DNA of 64,000 bases, taken from positions 124,001-188,000 of the forward strand of contig JANRID010000016.1 in the NCBI GenBank assembly GCA_033765305.1, written 5' to 3'. Within the stretch, counting starts at the first letter, position 1. Every line of letters starts with the position of its first letter. Positions 17,499-26,396 of this stretch are shown in pieces. The position numbers were made by a program, and so were the translations under genes. Origin of the DNA: RDXT01 sp033765305. GTDB lineage: Bacteria; Bacteroidota; Bacteroidia; J057. The notes under the pieces are model-generated. The model saw only the letters and a program-made list of their open reading frames with translations. It was not told where the DNA came from and ran no database searches.

Positions 17499-18550
17499 GT
17501 ACCCCTGCTGCTGCCCGCCGGAGGCTGGGCTTCCTCGACCGCTATCTGACGCTCTGGATCTTCCTGGCCATGGCCGCCGGGGTACTGCTGGGCTACCTGC
17601 TGCCGGGCACCGCCCGCAGCATCGAGTCGATGTCCAGCGGATCGACCAATATTCCCATTGCCATCGGCCTGATCCTGATGATGTACCCGCCGCTGGCGAA
17701 GGTCAACTACAGCCTGCTGCCGCAGGTGTTCCGCGATGTGCGCACGCTGAGCATTTCCCTGCTGCTCAACTGGCTGATCGGCCCGCTGCTGATGTTTGGC
17801 CTGGCGGTGGCCTTTCTGCGGGACCAGCCGGAATACATGGGCGGCCTGATTCTCATCGGATTGGCACGCTGTATTGCCATGGTGATCGTGTGGAACGATC
17901 TGGCCGAGGGCAGCCGCGAGTACGGCGCCGGGCTGGTGGCGCTCAACAGCCTGTTTCAGGTATTTTTCTACAGTTTTTATGCCTGGGTGTTTATGACCTG
18001 GCTGCCGCCGATGCTGGGGCTGGAAGGCGTGGCGGTGGACATTTCCATCGGGCAAATTGCGGAAAGTGTAGCCATCTATCTCGGCATTCCGTTCGCGGCC
18101 GGGATGCTGAGCCGCCTGATCCTGGTGCGGGCCAAGGGGCTGGAATGGTACCAGCAGCGCTTTCTGCCGGTCATTTCCCCCATTACCCTGATTGCCCTGC
18201 TGGCGACGATCGTGGTGATGTTCAGCCTGAAAGGCGAGCTGATCGTGCGGATCCCGCTGGACGTGCTGCGGATTGCGCTGCCGCTCTCGCTGTATTTTGC
18301 GGTGATGTTCTTCGTCAGCTTCGCGCTGGGCAAATGGCTGGGCGCAGACTATCCGCGCAGTGCGTCGATCGCCTTCACGGCCTCGGGCAACAACTTCGAG
18401 CTGGCCATCGCAGTGGCCATTGCGGTCTTCGGGCTGAACTCCGGGCAGGCCTTCGCCGGGGTGATCGGGCCGCTGGTGGAGGTGCCGGCGCTGATCCTGC
18501 TGGTGCGGGCTGCGTTCTGGATCCGGAAGCGGTATTTTGCGGGGAACTGA
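17495..18550 (+). CDS. acr3: ACR3-family arsenite efflux transporter
   Basis: A 351-residue inner-membrane protein with about ten helices. It carries the ACR3 signature around the essential Cys in GLARCIAMVIVWNDLA and the conserved FTASGNNFELAIAVAIAVFG near the end. It exports arsenite using the proton motive force, the last step of the ars route after ArsC reduction. It is the third gene of the operon, starts inside the previous stop and is followed by a strong terminator. Confidence 0.93.
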   Translation: MSTPAAARRRLGFLDRYLTLWIFLAMAAGVLLGYLLPGTARSIESMSSGSTNIPIAIGLILMMYPPLAKVNYSLLPQVFRDVRTLSISLLLNWLIGPLLMFGLAVAFLRDQPEYMGGLILIGLARCIAMVIVWNDLAEGSREYGAGLVALNSLFQVFFYSFYAWVFMTWLPPMLGLEGVAVDISIGQIAESVAIYLGIPFAAGMLSRLILVRAKGLEWYQQRFLPVISPITLIALLATIVVMFSLKGELIVRIPLDVLRIALPLSLYFAVMFFVSFALGKWLGADYPRSASIAFTASGNNFELAIAVAIAVFGLNSGQAFAGVIGPLVEVPALILLVRAAFWIRKRYFAGN

Positions 18551-18572
18551 GGGTTCATGCGTTGTATAGATG

Positions 18573-18610
18573 AGCCGGGCCGTGCATTGCAGGGCCCGGC
18601 TATTTTTATT
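18573..18610 (+). terminator. Terminator of the ars operon
   Basis: Arms AGCCGGGCC (18573-18581) and GGCCCGGCT (18593-18601) with an 11-base loop, followed by ATTTTTATT. Confidence 0.85.
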
Positions 18611-18687
18611 GAAATATGATACAAGCGTTGAATTTTTTTGTAAACTGCGGTACCCATTCCATTTATAACCCCTCTTACCGCACCAAA

Positions 18688-21348
18688 ATGCGCAAATGCC
18701 TCACGCCGTTATGGGCAGTGCTGGGATGCTTGATTGCCATTCCCGCTGCCGCTCAACCCTTGCAGGGATCCTTGTTCAAGCAGGCCCCGGCCGTTGTAGA
18801 ACTGAACACCCCGGTGGCGCTTTCCCAGAAAACGCAGCTCTTCCGCGATCTGCTGGCGCCGGAGCCGGGAGATGAGTTCCGGCTGGAGCGCAGCACTGCA
18901 GATGCGCTGGGTTTTTCGCATGAGATTCACCAGCAGTACCATCAGGGCATCAAGGTAGATGGCGCAGCCCTGACGGTGCATATCCGGGGCGGCAAGATCG
19001 AGCTGCTGAGCGGAGAGCTGCTGGAGATTGGGCAGCTGAGTCTCCAGCCCTCGGTAAGCGAGCCGCAGGCCTTGGCCGCGGCCATGCGTCACGCGCAGGT
19101 GCAGCGCCTGATGGACGGTGTTCAGCCTGCTGCCGAGCTGGTGATCGCTGCGGCGCAGGCCGATGCGCCGGAGGCAGTCCGTCCGCGGCTGGCCTACAAA
19201 TTTGATCTCTATGCCGAAGCACCCCTGTACCGGGCCTGGGTGTATGTGGATGCGCATACAGGGGAGGTATTCCTTGAAAATCCGCGCATCCACCATGCCG
19301 ATGTGCCGGCCAGCGGCCCCAGCCGCTACAACGGCACCGTGACGTTCACCGCCGATCAGGTATCGGCCAGCTCCTACCGCCTGCGGCAGACCAGCAGCGG
19401 CAATGGGCTGGAAACCTACAGCCTGAACAACGGCACCAACTACGGTGCCGCTACCGACGTCACCAGCACCTCCGCCGTCTTCACCAGCGATCCTACGGCT
19501 GTGCAGGCGCACTGGGGCGCTGAAAAAACCCACGCGTATTACCTCAGCAAGCACAACCGCAATTCCTACAACGGCGCCGGCGCCGTGCTGCGGTCCTATG
19601 TGCATTATTCGACCAACTATGCCAATGCCTACTGGGACGGCTCCCGCATGACCTACGGCGACGGCAACGGCACGACGTATGGCCCGATGGTCGCCCTCGA
19701 TATCGCCGGCCATGAAATTACCCACGGCGTGACCGAATACTCCGCCAACCTGGTCTATCAGCGGGAGTCCGGCGCGCTGAACGAGTCCTTCTCCGATATC
19801 TTCGGGGAAATGGTAGAATACGATGCTACCGGCACCAACGACTGGCAGATGGGCACCGACATCGGAATCGGCGGCAGCGGCGCCATCCGCTCGATGAACA
19901 ATCCCAACCTCTACGGAGATCCCGATACCTATGGCGGCACAAACTGGTCGAACCCCAACTGCTCCTTCCCGTCGGTATTCAATGACTACTGCGGCGTGCA
20001 TTCCAATTCCGGGGTGCAGAACAAGTGGTTTTACGTGCTGGCGATGGGCGAATCGGGCACCAACGACCTGGGAAATGCGTACAATGTGACCGGTATCGGG
20101 CGGGAGAAAGCCGCTGCCATCGCCTACCGCAACCTGACGGTCTACCTGACGACCAACTCCACCTTTGCCAGCGCCCGCACCGGCGCTATTCAGGCGGCTG
20201 CCGACCTGTACGGCGCAAACTCGGCCGAAGTGATCGCCACCACCAATGCCTGGCATGCCGTGGGGGTAGGTGCTGCCTATCAGCCGCCGGTTACGGATAC
20301 CCAGAAGCCTACCGCACCGGCTAATCTGGCCGCCTCCAATACGACCGCTACCTCCACCCAGCTCGCATGGACGGCCTCTGCCGACAACGTCGCGGTGACA
20401 GGCTACCGGATCTACGTCAACGGTACGCAGAGCGGAACCTCTGCCACGAACTCCTTCACCCTCAACGGCCTGACAGCTTCGACGACGTACAGCATCTACG
20501 TGGCAGCCGTGGACGCAGTGCCAAATGTATCGGACCCCAGCAACACCATCAGCGTCACGACGCTGAGCGGCAGCGGCGGTACCCCGACGACGATTCTGGC
20601 GCACTACTTCGAGACCAACCTCAACGGCTGGACGGACGGCGGCGCCGACTGCGCACGGGTCAGCACCACCCGCTCCTATGAGGGCAGCTATTCGGTGCAG
20701 CTCCGCGACAATTCGGGCGCAGCTTCGGCCATGACCTCGCCTGTCTTCAATGCAAGCACCTACTCGCAGCTCGATGTGCAGTTCTACTTCCAGGCCTACG
20801 GGATGGAAACAGGCGAAGACTTCTGGGTGCGCTACTATAACGGGTCGGCCTATCAGACCGTCGCTACCTTCGCAGCCGGCACAGGCTTCAATAACAATGC
20901 GTTCTATGTGGTGAACCTGACGCTGAGCAATGCGGCCTACACCTTCCCTACGAATGCCCGCATCCGTATCCAGAACGACGCCAGCGACGACTCGGACCAG
21001 ATCTTTGTGGATGCCGTCACCATTACAGGCTCCAATCCTGCTGCGTTGCTGCCGGGCAGCGGCGAGGCGCTGGTCTCGGTCACCGAACTGAGCCAGGCCG
21101 GCATCCAGACGCTGCCGGTGGAAGAGCTGCTGGTCTTCCCCAATCCGGCCCGCGAGGTGCTGACCCTGCAAAGCGCAGCGCCCATGCAGCGTATCCGGCT
21201 GTACACGGCCGAGGGTAAACTGCTCCGGACTGTGGAGGCTGGCAGCATGGAGCATATGCTCCCGCTCGACGCGCTGGCACCGGGCATCTATCTGCTCCGG
21301 GTGGAAACGGAATCCGGGGTGCTGATCCGCAAGTTCTCGAAGCAGTAA
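18688..21348 (+). CDS. Secreted M4 (thermolysin-like) metalloprotease with T9SS tail
   Basis: An 886-residue extracellular zinc protease. It has a signal peptide (MRKCLTPLWAVLGCLIAIPA) and an FTP/PepSY-type propeptide up to about residue 215. The catalytic domain has the zinc ligands His342, His346 (HEITH) and Glu366 (GALNESFSDIFGE), with the late His in VHSNSG. After it come a fibronectin type III domain (about 535-625), a jelly-roll-like module, and a type IX secretion sorting domain in the last 75 residues (VFPNPA, GKLLRTV, PGIYLLRVE). It should be exported by T9SS and may degrade proteins for nutrition. The frame is open 24 codons further upstream. Confidence 0.93.
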   Translation: MRKCLTPLWAVLGCLIAIPAAAQPLQGSLFKQAPAVVELNTPVALSQKTQLFRDLLAPEPGDEFRLERSTADALGFSHEIHQQYHQGIKVDGAALTVHIRGGKIELLSGELLEIGQLSLQPSVSEPQALAAAMRHAQVQRLMDGVQPAAELVIAAAQADAPEAVRPRLAYKFDLYAEAPLYRAWVYVDAHTGEVFLENPRIHHADVPASGPSRYNGTVTFTADQVSASSYRLRQTSSGNGLETYSLNNGTNYGAATDVTSTSAVFTSDPTAVQAHWGAEKTHAYYLSKHNRNSYNGAGAVLRSYVHYSTNYANAYWDGSRMTYGDGNGTTYGPMVALDIAGHEITHGVTEYSANLVYQRESGALNESFSDIFGEMVEYDATGTNDWQMGTDIGIGGSGAIRSMNNPNLYGDPDTYGGTNWSNPNCSFPSVFNDYCGVHSNSGVQNKWFYVLAMGESGTNDLGNAYNVTGIGREKAAAIAYRNLTVYLTTNSTFASARTGAIQAAADLYGANSAEVIATTNAWHAVGVGAAYQPPVTDTQKPTAPANLAASNTTATSTQLAWTASADNVAVTGYRIYVNGTQSGTSATNSFTLNGLTASTTYSIYVAAVDAVPNVSDPSNTISVTTLSGSGGTPTTILAHYFETNLNGWTDGGADCARVSTTRSYEGSYSVQLRDNSGAASAMTSPVFNASTYSQLDVQFYFQAYGMETGEDFWVRYYNGSAYQTVATFAAGTGFNNNAFYVVNLTLSNAAYTFPTNARIRIQNDASDDSDQIFVDAVTITGSNPAALLPGSGEALVSVTELSQAGIQTLPVEELLVFPNPAREVLTLQSAAPMQRIRLYTAEGKLLRTVEAGSMEHMLPLDALAPGIYLLRVETESGVLIRKFSKQ

Positions 21349-21454
21349 GCCTGCCTCGGCAGAACAATATGCCGCCGCTGGTGCCCATCCGGGCGCTGGC
21401 GGCGGTGTTGTATATGTGCGTTCTGATGGGCTTGCGCATGCTATGGCATATCAC

Positions 21455-21479
21455 GCATGTCAGGTTATACCTGACATGC
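21455..21479. repeat. Perfect inverted repeat between convergent genes
   Basis: Arms GCATGTCAGGT (21455-21465) and ACCTGACATGC (21469-21479) with spacer TAT. It lies in the 155-base gap between the ends of the M4 protease and GH3 genes. It could fold as a hairpin that ends transcription from both sides (no T-run is seen) or be a protein-binding dyad. Confidence 0.6.
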
Positions 21480-21503
21480 ATGATACAAAACATTACACCT
21501 TCC

Positions 21504-23465
21504 TCAATACTCCAGCCCGAAGCCAAACGGAAACAGCGGGTTCTGGCTGTCATAGGGCACATCTTCGAGCTGCTGCCGGACTGCCTCCATCGAGGCGGGA
21601 AGCTCCACCGGCAGGCGGCCTTCGGGGCGGTACGTTCCGAAGATCACGTCCAGCAGCGCGGCGTCTGTCGCGCCGAAATTGGCGATCAGCCCCGCACTGG
21701 CTTCCGCAATCTCCGGCACTACGGCCGGCCGCTCCAGGTACAGGTTGACGATCGTGGGCACCTGCCGCAGCAGGCCCAGAATGCGCTGCTGTTCCTCGCC
21801 CTTGAAATCCAGATCGCCGTGGTGGAACAGGTTGGCAAGCAAGCCGCTCCGGGGCTCGAAGGGCGTCGAGAGCCGGATGATGGCCACATCGGCGTCTTGC
21901 GGCTGGTCCACGACCGTCGCGTAGCGGCCCGCCGTCTGCTTGTCGATGCCTTCCACGTAGATCCGCAGGCTGCCGGCCAGCGGCAGCGCTTTCGACTGGC
22001 CGATCGTGCCGTTTTTCAGCAGCACCAGCGAGCGGCGCTGCGCATCGAGCCCGGCTGCCTGATAGTCTGCATTCCCCACCGTCCGGACCGCGTGCTCCAC
22101 ATCGAGGAAGGGATTGTCGAACAGGCCCAGCCGGAATTTATCCCGCAGGATGCGCCGCACCGACTCGTCGATCCGGGCTTCGGAAATCTTGCCCGCCCGC
22201 ACCAGCCCGGCCAGCATGCCGGGGAGGCTTTCGCCGCCGAACTGGTCCACCCCCGCTTCGATCGCTTTGAGCATCCGTTCTTCCGCCGGCAGTTCCATGA
22301 CGCCATGCGCCCGCGCCGGCAGGGTCCAGAACAGGAGTCTCGTATCGGAAATTACGCCCCAGTCGGTGCATACCACGCCGTCAAAACGGTATTTGTCGCG
22401 CAGCAGGCCTGTGATGATATCTTTGTTGAATGCAAAGCCCACATCCTCGGAAGTTTGGCCGACTGGAACGCCATAGTACGGCATAATCTGCGCTGTGCCT
22501 GCGGCAAATGCCGCCTCAAAAGGAATCAGGTGGTAGTCAAACCGGTTTCCGGGATAGATTTGTCCCTTTTGGAACTGAAAATGCGGGTCTAGCCCTTCTT
22601 TCTGCGGGCCGCCGCCGGAGAAGTGCTTGGTCATGCAGGCTACACTGGAGGCGCTCAGCGAGTTGCCCTGAAAGCCCCGGATATATGCGGCGGTGAGGCG
22701 GGCGGAAAGCCGGGCATCTTCGCCGAAGGTGCCGTTGATCCGCGGCCAGCGCGGCTCGGTGGCCAGGTCGGCCATGGGATGCAGCGCCACCCGGATGCCG
22801 GCAGCCCGGTACTCCTGCCGCGCCATATCGGCAAAGCGCTGCACCAGCGCCGAGTCGCCGATGGCCGCCAGCCCCAGCGGCTCCGGCCAGAGCGAAAAAT
22901 CCTTCGCGAAGCTGCTCGCCAGTTCATTGGTGGTGAAATGGTGGCGCGGATCGCTCGAAATCGTGACCGGAATCCCCAGCCGGGTCCGCTCCGCAACCTC
23001 CTGCACCGCATTGTGCCACTGCGCGAGCGCGCGGGGCGGCGGCGTCATGAAGAGGTTGAAGTGGTTGATCCGCTTATCGATCAGCAGCGTGGAGTTGGGC
23101 TCGGCTGCGAATGAGAACGGATTTGCCAGGTCCGGCAGCTCAGCCAGGGTGCCATCGCTGCCCGTGCTGATGATGGTGTGGAACATCGTCCCGGCTTTTT
23201 CCTCCAGCGTCATCTGGCTCAGCAGGTCCGATACGCGGGCTTCCAGCGGCTGGCGCCGGTCCTCATACACATCGATGCGGCCGTTCTTGTTGAGATCGCG
23301 GAATGTCAGGCCGCCGTCTTCGAGCAGCGGCGCCCGGGGACCCAGCTGCGAAAGGTTGCGGTTCGAGCGGATGCTGCCTGAGACAAACACATACCCAATG
23401 CCCAGCAGCAGCAGGGCCAGCAGCCCCAGCAGGCTGAAGCCCAGGATTTTCAGTACACGTTTCAT
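21504..23465 (-). CDS. Membrane-anchored glycoside hydrolase family 3
   Basis: A 653-residue beta-glycosidase, perhaps a beta-glucosidase or N-acetylglucosaminidase. Residues 4-28 form a hydrophobic anchor without a lipobox. A DLNKNGRIDVYED loop at about residue 60 looks like an EF-hand/dockerin calcium site and precedes the GH3 start ARVSDLLSQMTLEEKAGTMF. The barrel contains KHFSGGGPQKEGLDPH and the nucleophile Asp368 in VVCTDWGV. The C-terminal domain ends PLFPFGFGLEY, as in GH3 enzymes with a second domain. It is the last gene of a minus-strand run. Confidence 0.92.
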   Translation of the reverse strand: MKRVLKILGFSLLGLLALLLLGIGYVFVSGSIRSNRNLSQLGPRAPLLEDGGLTFRDLNKNGRIDVYEDRRQPLEARVSDLLSQMTLEEKAGTMFHTIISTGSDGTLAELPDLANPFSFAAEPNSTLLIDKRINHFNLFMTPPPRALAQWHNAVQEVAERTRLGIPVTISSDPRHHFTTNELASSFAKDFSLWPEPLGLAAIGDSALVQRFADMARQEYRAAGIRVALHPMADLATEPRWPRINGTFGEDARLSARLTAAYIRGFQGNSLSASSVACMTKHFSGGGPQKEGLDPHFQFQKGQIYPGNRFDYHLIPFEAAFAAGTAQIMPYYGVPVGQTSEDVGFAFNKDIITGLLRDKYRFDGVVCTDWGVISDTRLLFWTLPARAHGVMELPAEERMLKAIEAGVDQFGGESLPGMLAGLVRAGKISEARIDESVRRILRDKFRLGLFDNPFLDVEHAVRTVGNADYQAAGLDAQRRSLVLLKNGTIGQSKALPLAGSLRIYVEGIDKQTAGRYATVVDQPQDADVAIIRLSTPFEPRSGLLANLFHHGDLDFKGEEQQRILGLLRQVPTIVNLYLERPAVVPEIAEASAGLIANFGATDAALLDVIFGTYRPEGRLPVELPASMEAVRQQLEDVPYDSQNPLFPFGFGLEY

Positions 23466-23582
23466 AGTCCCTTTCATTCGCTGGCGGGCGGCATTGCTCC
23501 GGAGCGGTACTGGGAAAATAGGCACAGGCGCCCTTCCGCACAAGCGGCAGAGACATAAGTCAGCGCCCGACCTGCCGGTTGC

Positions 23583-23963
23583 TTACGCGGCGAATGCGAT
23601 GAATCCGCAGCAGGCCGCCATGAGCAGCGCCAGCGGCGTAAATACCCAGCGCTCGAAGCGGCTGGGCGAGACCGCGCTGCCCAAGGCGCTGAGCAGGAAC
23701 AGGATCCCCATCCCCCAAACCGCATAGGTGCCGGCAGCAGCCGGCAGCCGGGCCGGAATCAGTCCGGCCTGCTCCAGCGCGATCCACAGAAATACGGCGT
23801 TGAGGAGGATGGAAACCGTTTCGGCGCGGTACATATCCGCTTCCCGCTTCAGCCGGCTTCCCCAGACGAGGGTCCAGGGAATCCAGCGGAGCAGGACGCC
23901 TGCGTGGAAGAGCAGCAGCGCTGCCAGCAGGACGGTCAGCAGGGTCGCGGCGGTCTGGGCCAT
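23583..23963 (-). CDS. Small four-helix membrane protein
   Basis: A 126-residue protein with hydrophobic segments at about 5-25, 47-66, 78-96 and 106-125 and a short basic loop (WGSRLKREADMYRAET). No motif is recognised. It starts three bases after the stop of the barrel protein gene and is probably co-transcribed with it; the GH3 gene is 117 bases further on. Confidence 0.7.
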   Translation of the reverse strand: MAQTAATLLTVLLAALLLFHAGVLLRWIPWTLVWGSRLKREADMYRAETVSILLNAVFLWIALEQAGLIPARLPAAAGTYAVWGMGILFLLSALGSAVSPSRFERWVFTPLALLMAACCGFIAFAA

Positions 23964-23966
23964 GGT

Positions 23967-24527
23967 TCAGTACCAGTTGAAGCCGATGCTGCCCATCTGC
24001 GACCATCCCCGCCGCTGGCCGCCGCCGGCAAGGGCTGCGCGGCCGGTGTAGAAACGGTACTGCAAATCCAGGGCGAACCGCCGGCTGCGCCACAGCTCGA
24101 AGCCTGCCGCGGCAGCCAGTGCCGGGAAGCCCGTGTGAAAATCCGTGCGCCGAGGCTCGCGCACGGTCCAAAAAGCCGGGGCATCGAGCGCCATGCCTGC
24201 GCCGCCGAGGAGCCACCAGCGGTCTGCCGGCCAGTACTGGGCGCTCAGCAGCACCCCCTCGAAGCCGCGGGGCTTGTCCTGGTAGCGGTACACCGAGCCC
24301 GGAATCAGGAGGCAGAGCGCCAGGTCTTCGCGCAGCAGATAGCCGATCCGGAGGTTGGGGAAGGTGAAGGCGGCGCCAGTCTGCGCCGTATCCCGCGTAG
24401 AGACAGACAGCAGGCCTGCACCGAGGCTGAATCCGGCGGTAAATCCCTTTCGCTCCGGGCGGACCGGCGCCTGGGCCCCCGCCAGATACGGGAGGCAGAT
24501 CATCAGCAGGAAAAACAGCTTGCGCAT
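23967..24527 (-). CDS. Predicted outer-membrane beta-barrel protein
   Basis: A 186-residue protein with the signal peptide MRKLFFLLMICLPYLAGAQ and alternating amphipathic strands with many aromatic residues (for example RFALDLQYRFYTGRAAL), ending in the aromatic-terminated strand MGSIGFNWY, a hallmark of outer-membrane barrels. The function is unknown. The start is set by the signal peptide; nine upstream codons are also open. It is the first gene of a two-gene unit with the four-helix protein. Confidence 0.72.
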   Translation of the reverse strand: MRKLFFLLMICLPYLAGAQAPVRPERKGFTAGFSLGAGLLSVSTRDTAQTGAAFTFPNLRIGYLLREDLALCLLIPGSVYRYQDKPRGFEGVLLSAQYWPADRWWLLGGAGMALDAPAFWTVREPRRTDFHTGFPALAAAAGFELWRSRRFALDLQYRFYTGRAALAGGGQRRGWSQMGSIGFNWY

Positions 24528-24551
24528 ATCGTATGAGGGTTTTGACCTGGG

Positions 24552-24559
24552 CAAAGATC
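24552..24559 (-). promoter_or_regulatory. Possible -7 box (GATCTTTG) of the barrel gene
   Basis: On the minus strand GATCTTTG ends 24 bases before the ATG at 24527. This is the same G-for-T variant as at obgE, def and ctlX, but no -33 TTG is seen at the right distance. Confidence 0.3.
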
Positions 24560-24581
24560 CTGCGCCGCTCCCGCCCGTCTG

Positions 24582-24595
24582 TTACCATAGGGTAA
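24582..24595. promoter_or_regulatory. Dyad TTACC-N4-GGTAA
   Basis: A short inverted repeat (arms TTACC and GGTAA, spacer ATAG) in the gap between the Crp/Fnr gene and the barrel gene, upstream of the barrel promoter candidate. It is a possible binding site for the neighbouring Crp/Fnr regulator; this is inference from position only. Confidence 0.3.
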
Positions 24596-24599
24596 TAAA

Positions 24600-25172
24600 T
24601 CACCGGATCTGCTTCCGGATACGGCTCAGGCTTTGGGGCGTAATGCCCAGATACGAAGCGATATGCTTCTGCGCGATCCGGTTGGCGATGCCCGGAAAGC
24701 GGGTCAGCAGGATCTCATAGCGCTCCTCGGCCGAGCGGGTCAGCAGTTCGATCTGCTGCTGCTGTTTGTCCACAAACGAAGACTCCGCCGCCATCAGCCG
24801 GATCATGCTGCCGACCGATTTGTTCGTCAGCAGGTCATAGTCCTCGATCCGCATTCGCAGCAGCTCCGAGGGCTCCAGCGCGGTGAGCTCCAGCGGGGTC
24901 GGCTGGCGGGTGAGCAGGGACATGTAATCTGCGCAGAACTGGCCGTCGAAGGCGAAATCCAGGCAGACGGAATGGCTGTCCTTCCACAGAAAAATGCCGG
25001 CGCTGCCCTGGACAATGAAGTAGAAAAACCGTTCGGCAGCGCCGTGGGGCTTGAGCACCGCATCCTTGGCCGCGTGGACCGGCTCGCAGTGTTCCACAAA
25101 CTGCTCCCAGGCTTCAGGGGGCGTCTGAAACTGCTGTCCGAACCGCTGCTGCAGCAGCGCTGCGTAGTTCAT
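24600..25172 (-). CDS. Crp/Fnr-family transcription regulator
   Basis: A 190-residue protein of the Bacteroidota Crp/Fnr type. The cyclic-nucleotide-binding barrel spans about residues 25-115 (YFIVQGSAGIFLWKD, FDGQFCADYMSLL), followed by the dimer helix and a short helix-turn-helix at the end (QKHIASYLGITPQSLSRIRK). No Fnr-type cluster cysteines are visible. The ligand is unknown. It lies between an unknown membrane protein (33 bases upstream) and the barrel gene (72 bases downstream), which may be its targets. Confidence 0.88.
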   Translation of the reverse strand: MNYAALLQQRFGQQFQTPPEAWEQFVEHCEPVHAAKDAVLKPHGAAERFFYFIVQGSAGIFLWKDSHSVCLDFAFDGQFCADYMSLLTRQPTPLELTALEPSELLRMRIEDYDLLTNKSVGSMIRLMAAESSFVDKQQQQIELLTRSAEERYEILLTRFPGIANRIAQKHIASYLGITPQSLSRIRKQIR

Positions 25173-25205
25173 GGCAGGGGGAGTTGAACCGGTGCTGCTG
25201 TCTGC

Positions 25206-26069
25206 TCAGTCGAACCACAAATACCTCCAGCCGGGCATTCCCGTCTCATTCGCCGCATACCAGCCCTGGCGGCTCCGGATCAGCTCCGGCTCGATGAGCA
25301 TGTGCCAGGACACATGGCTCATCATAAAGGGCTCGCCCGCAGGGCTGTACACCACCATCTCCCGCGTTCCGGGCTGGTCCAGGAACAGCTTCGGCTGCTC
25401 GAAATAGAGGTGGTAGGTGCTGCCGTCGTAGGTATAGCGGAAGGCCTCGATGCCGCAGACGCCGGTCTGGTAGTCCTGATGCAAGCCATTGATCGTCAGC
25501 GGATATGATCCATGCTGCGTGTGAAAGCTTTCGAGCTGGGCTGCCAGCTCCCGGCTGTGCGCAATGGCCCGTGCCCGGCTCCAGGCAGTCAGGGGAGTGC
25601 TGAGCAGCAGGTGGACGCCCAGCAGGGCGGCGGGCCACAGGGCCAGCAGGGCAGGCAGCACCGGCGGAAAGCCGGCAAGGGTCCGGACCTGCGAAATCCG
25701 CCGGAGCGCCTGCCAGATCCCCAGAATCAGGCCCAGCCCCAGCAGCAGGCCGGTGATCCGGCTCACGCTGAGCGTCAGAACCAGCACAATCGGGATCCAC
25801 ACGGCAGCAAAGGTCCAGAGGTAGGCACGGGCGTGGCGGCGCATCGCACGCAGCGCAGGCGCATCCTCGGCAGCTGCCCTGCGCAGGCGCAGCGCCCGGT
25901 AGAGCCAGGCCGCAGCAGGGATGAGGGTCAGCAGCCCCAGCACGCTGAAGAGCTGGAACGCCATCGACAGGGAGCTGCCTGCCGGATCGTAGGAGCCGGG
26001 AAGCAGGGGATAGACCAGCAGCAGCAGGCTGATGCCGCCGGCCAGCAGGAGGAAGAGGAGCGCTCGCAT
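25206..26069 (-). CDS. Membrane protein with pseudopilin-like C-terminal part
   Basis: A 287-residue protein. The first half holds hydrophobic helices at about 3-24, 36-58, 88-120 and 138-158. The second half is soluble and resembles the C-terminal part of GspG-like proteins (RELAAQLESFHTQHGSYPLT, YDGSTYHLYFEQP). No enzyme motif is seen. It precedes the Crp/Fnr gene on the same strand. A TACTTTTG box on this strand at 26188-26195 lies about 120 bases before its start. The function is unknown. Confidence 0.7.
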   Translation of the reverse strand: MRALLFLLLAGGISLLLLVYPLLPGSYDPAGSSLSMAFQLFSVLGLLTLIPAAAWLYRALRLRRAAAEDAPALRAMRRHARAYLWTFAAVWIPIVLVLTLSVSRITGLLLGLGLILGIWQALRRISQVRTLAGFPPVLPALLALWPAALLGVHLLLSTPLTAWSRARAIAHSRELAAQLESFHTQHGSYPLTINGLHQDYQTGVCGIEAFRYTYDGSTYHLYFEQPKLFLDQPGTREMVVYSPAGEPFMMSHVSWHMLIEPELIRSRQGWYAANETGMPGWRYLWFD

Positions 26070-26396
26070 ACAGCGTAAATCACAAGATGGGGGGTATCAG
26101 CGGAAAATTACGCAAGCGCTGCCTGTCGCGCAAGCGCTGCGCACCGGCAGCAGCCGGCAGGAAATTCCTGCGCACGCTGCTCTGTAACAAAAGTAACTGA
26201 CCGCAGCGGGGACGCGGGTGTATCTTGGTGCTTCCGTTTCTGTGCTCCTGTTTCTGCGTGCAGCGCCTGCTCCATCCCAGCCGAATACGGCAAGGTGCTG
26301 CCCCGGCTCTGCTGGAAGGGCAGAAAGGCATAGTCTGGCATTGCCTGCATTTGTATTGTATCTTATGTGCCTATATCGCCTACCTTCTATATCGCT
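26070..26396. other. Divergent intergenic region, 327 bases
   Basis: Lies between the pseudopilin-like gene (minus) and the sulfur operon (plus). It contains TACTTTTG on the minus strand (26188-26195), TATCTTGG (26220-26227), TATCTTAT (26359-26366) and TTG-N22-TACCTTCT (26356-26388) on the plus strand, and a direct repeat CGCAAGCGCTGC at 26111-26122 and 26129-26140. I see no credible gene. Confidence 0.5.
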
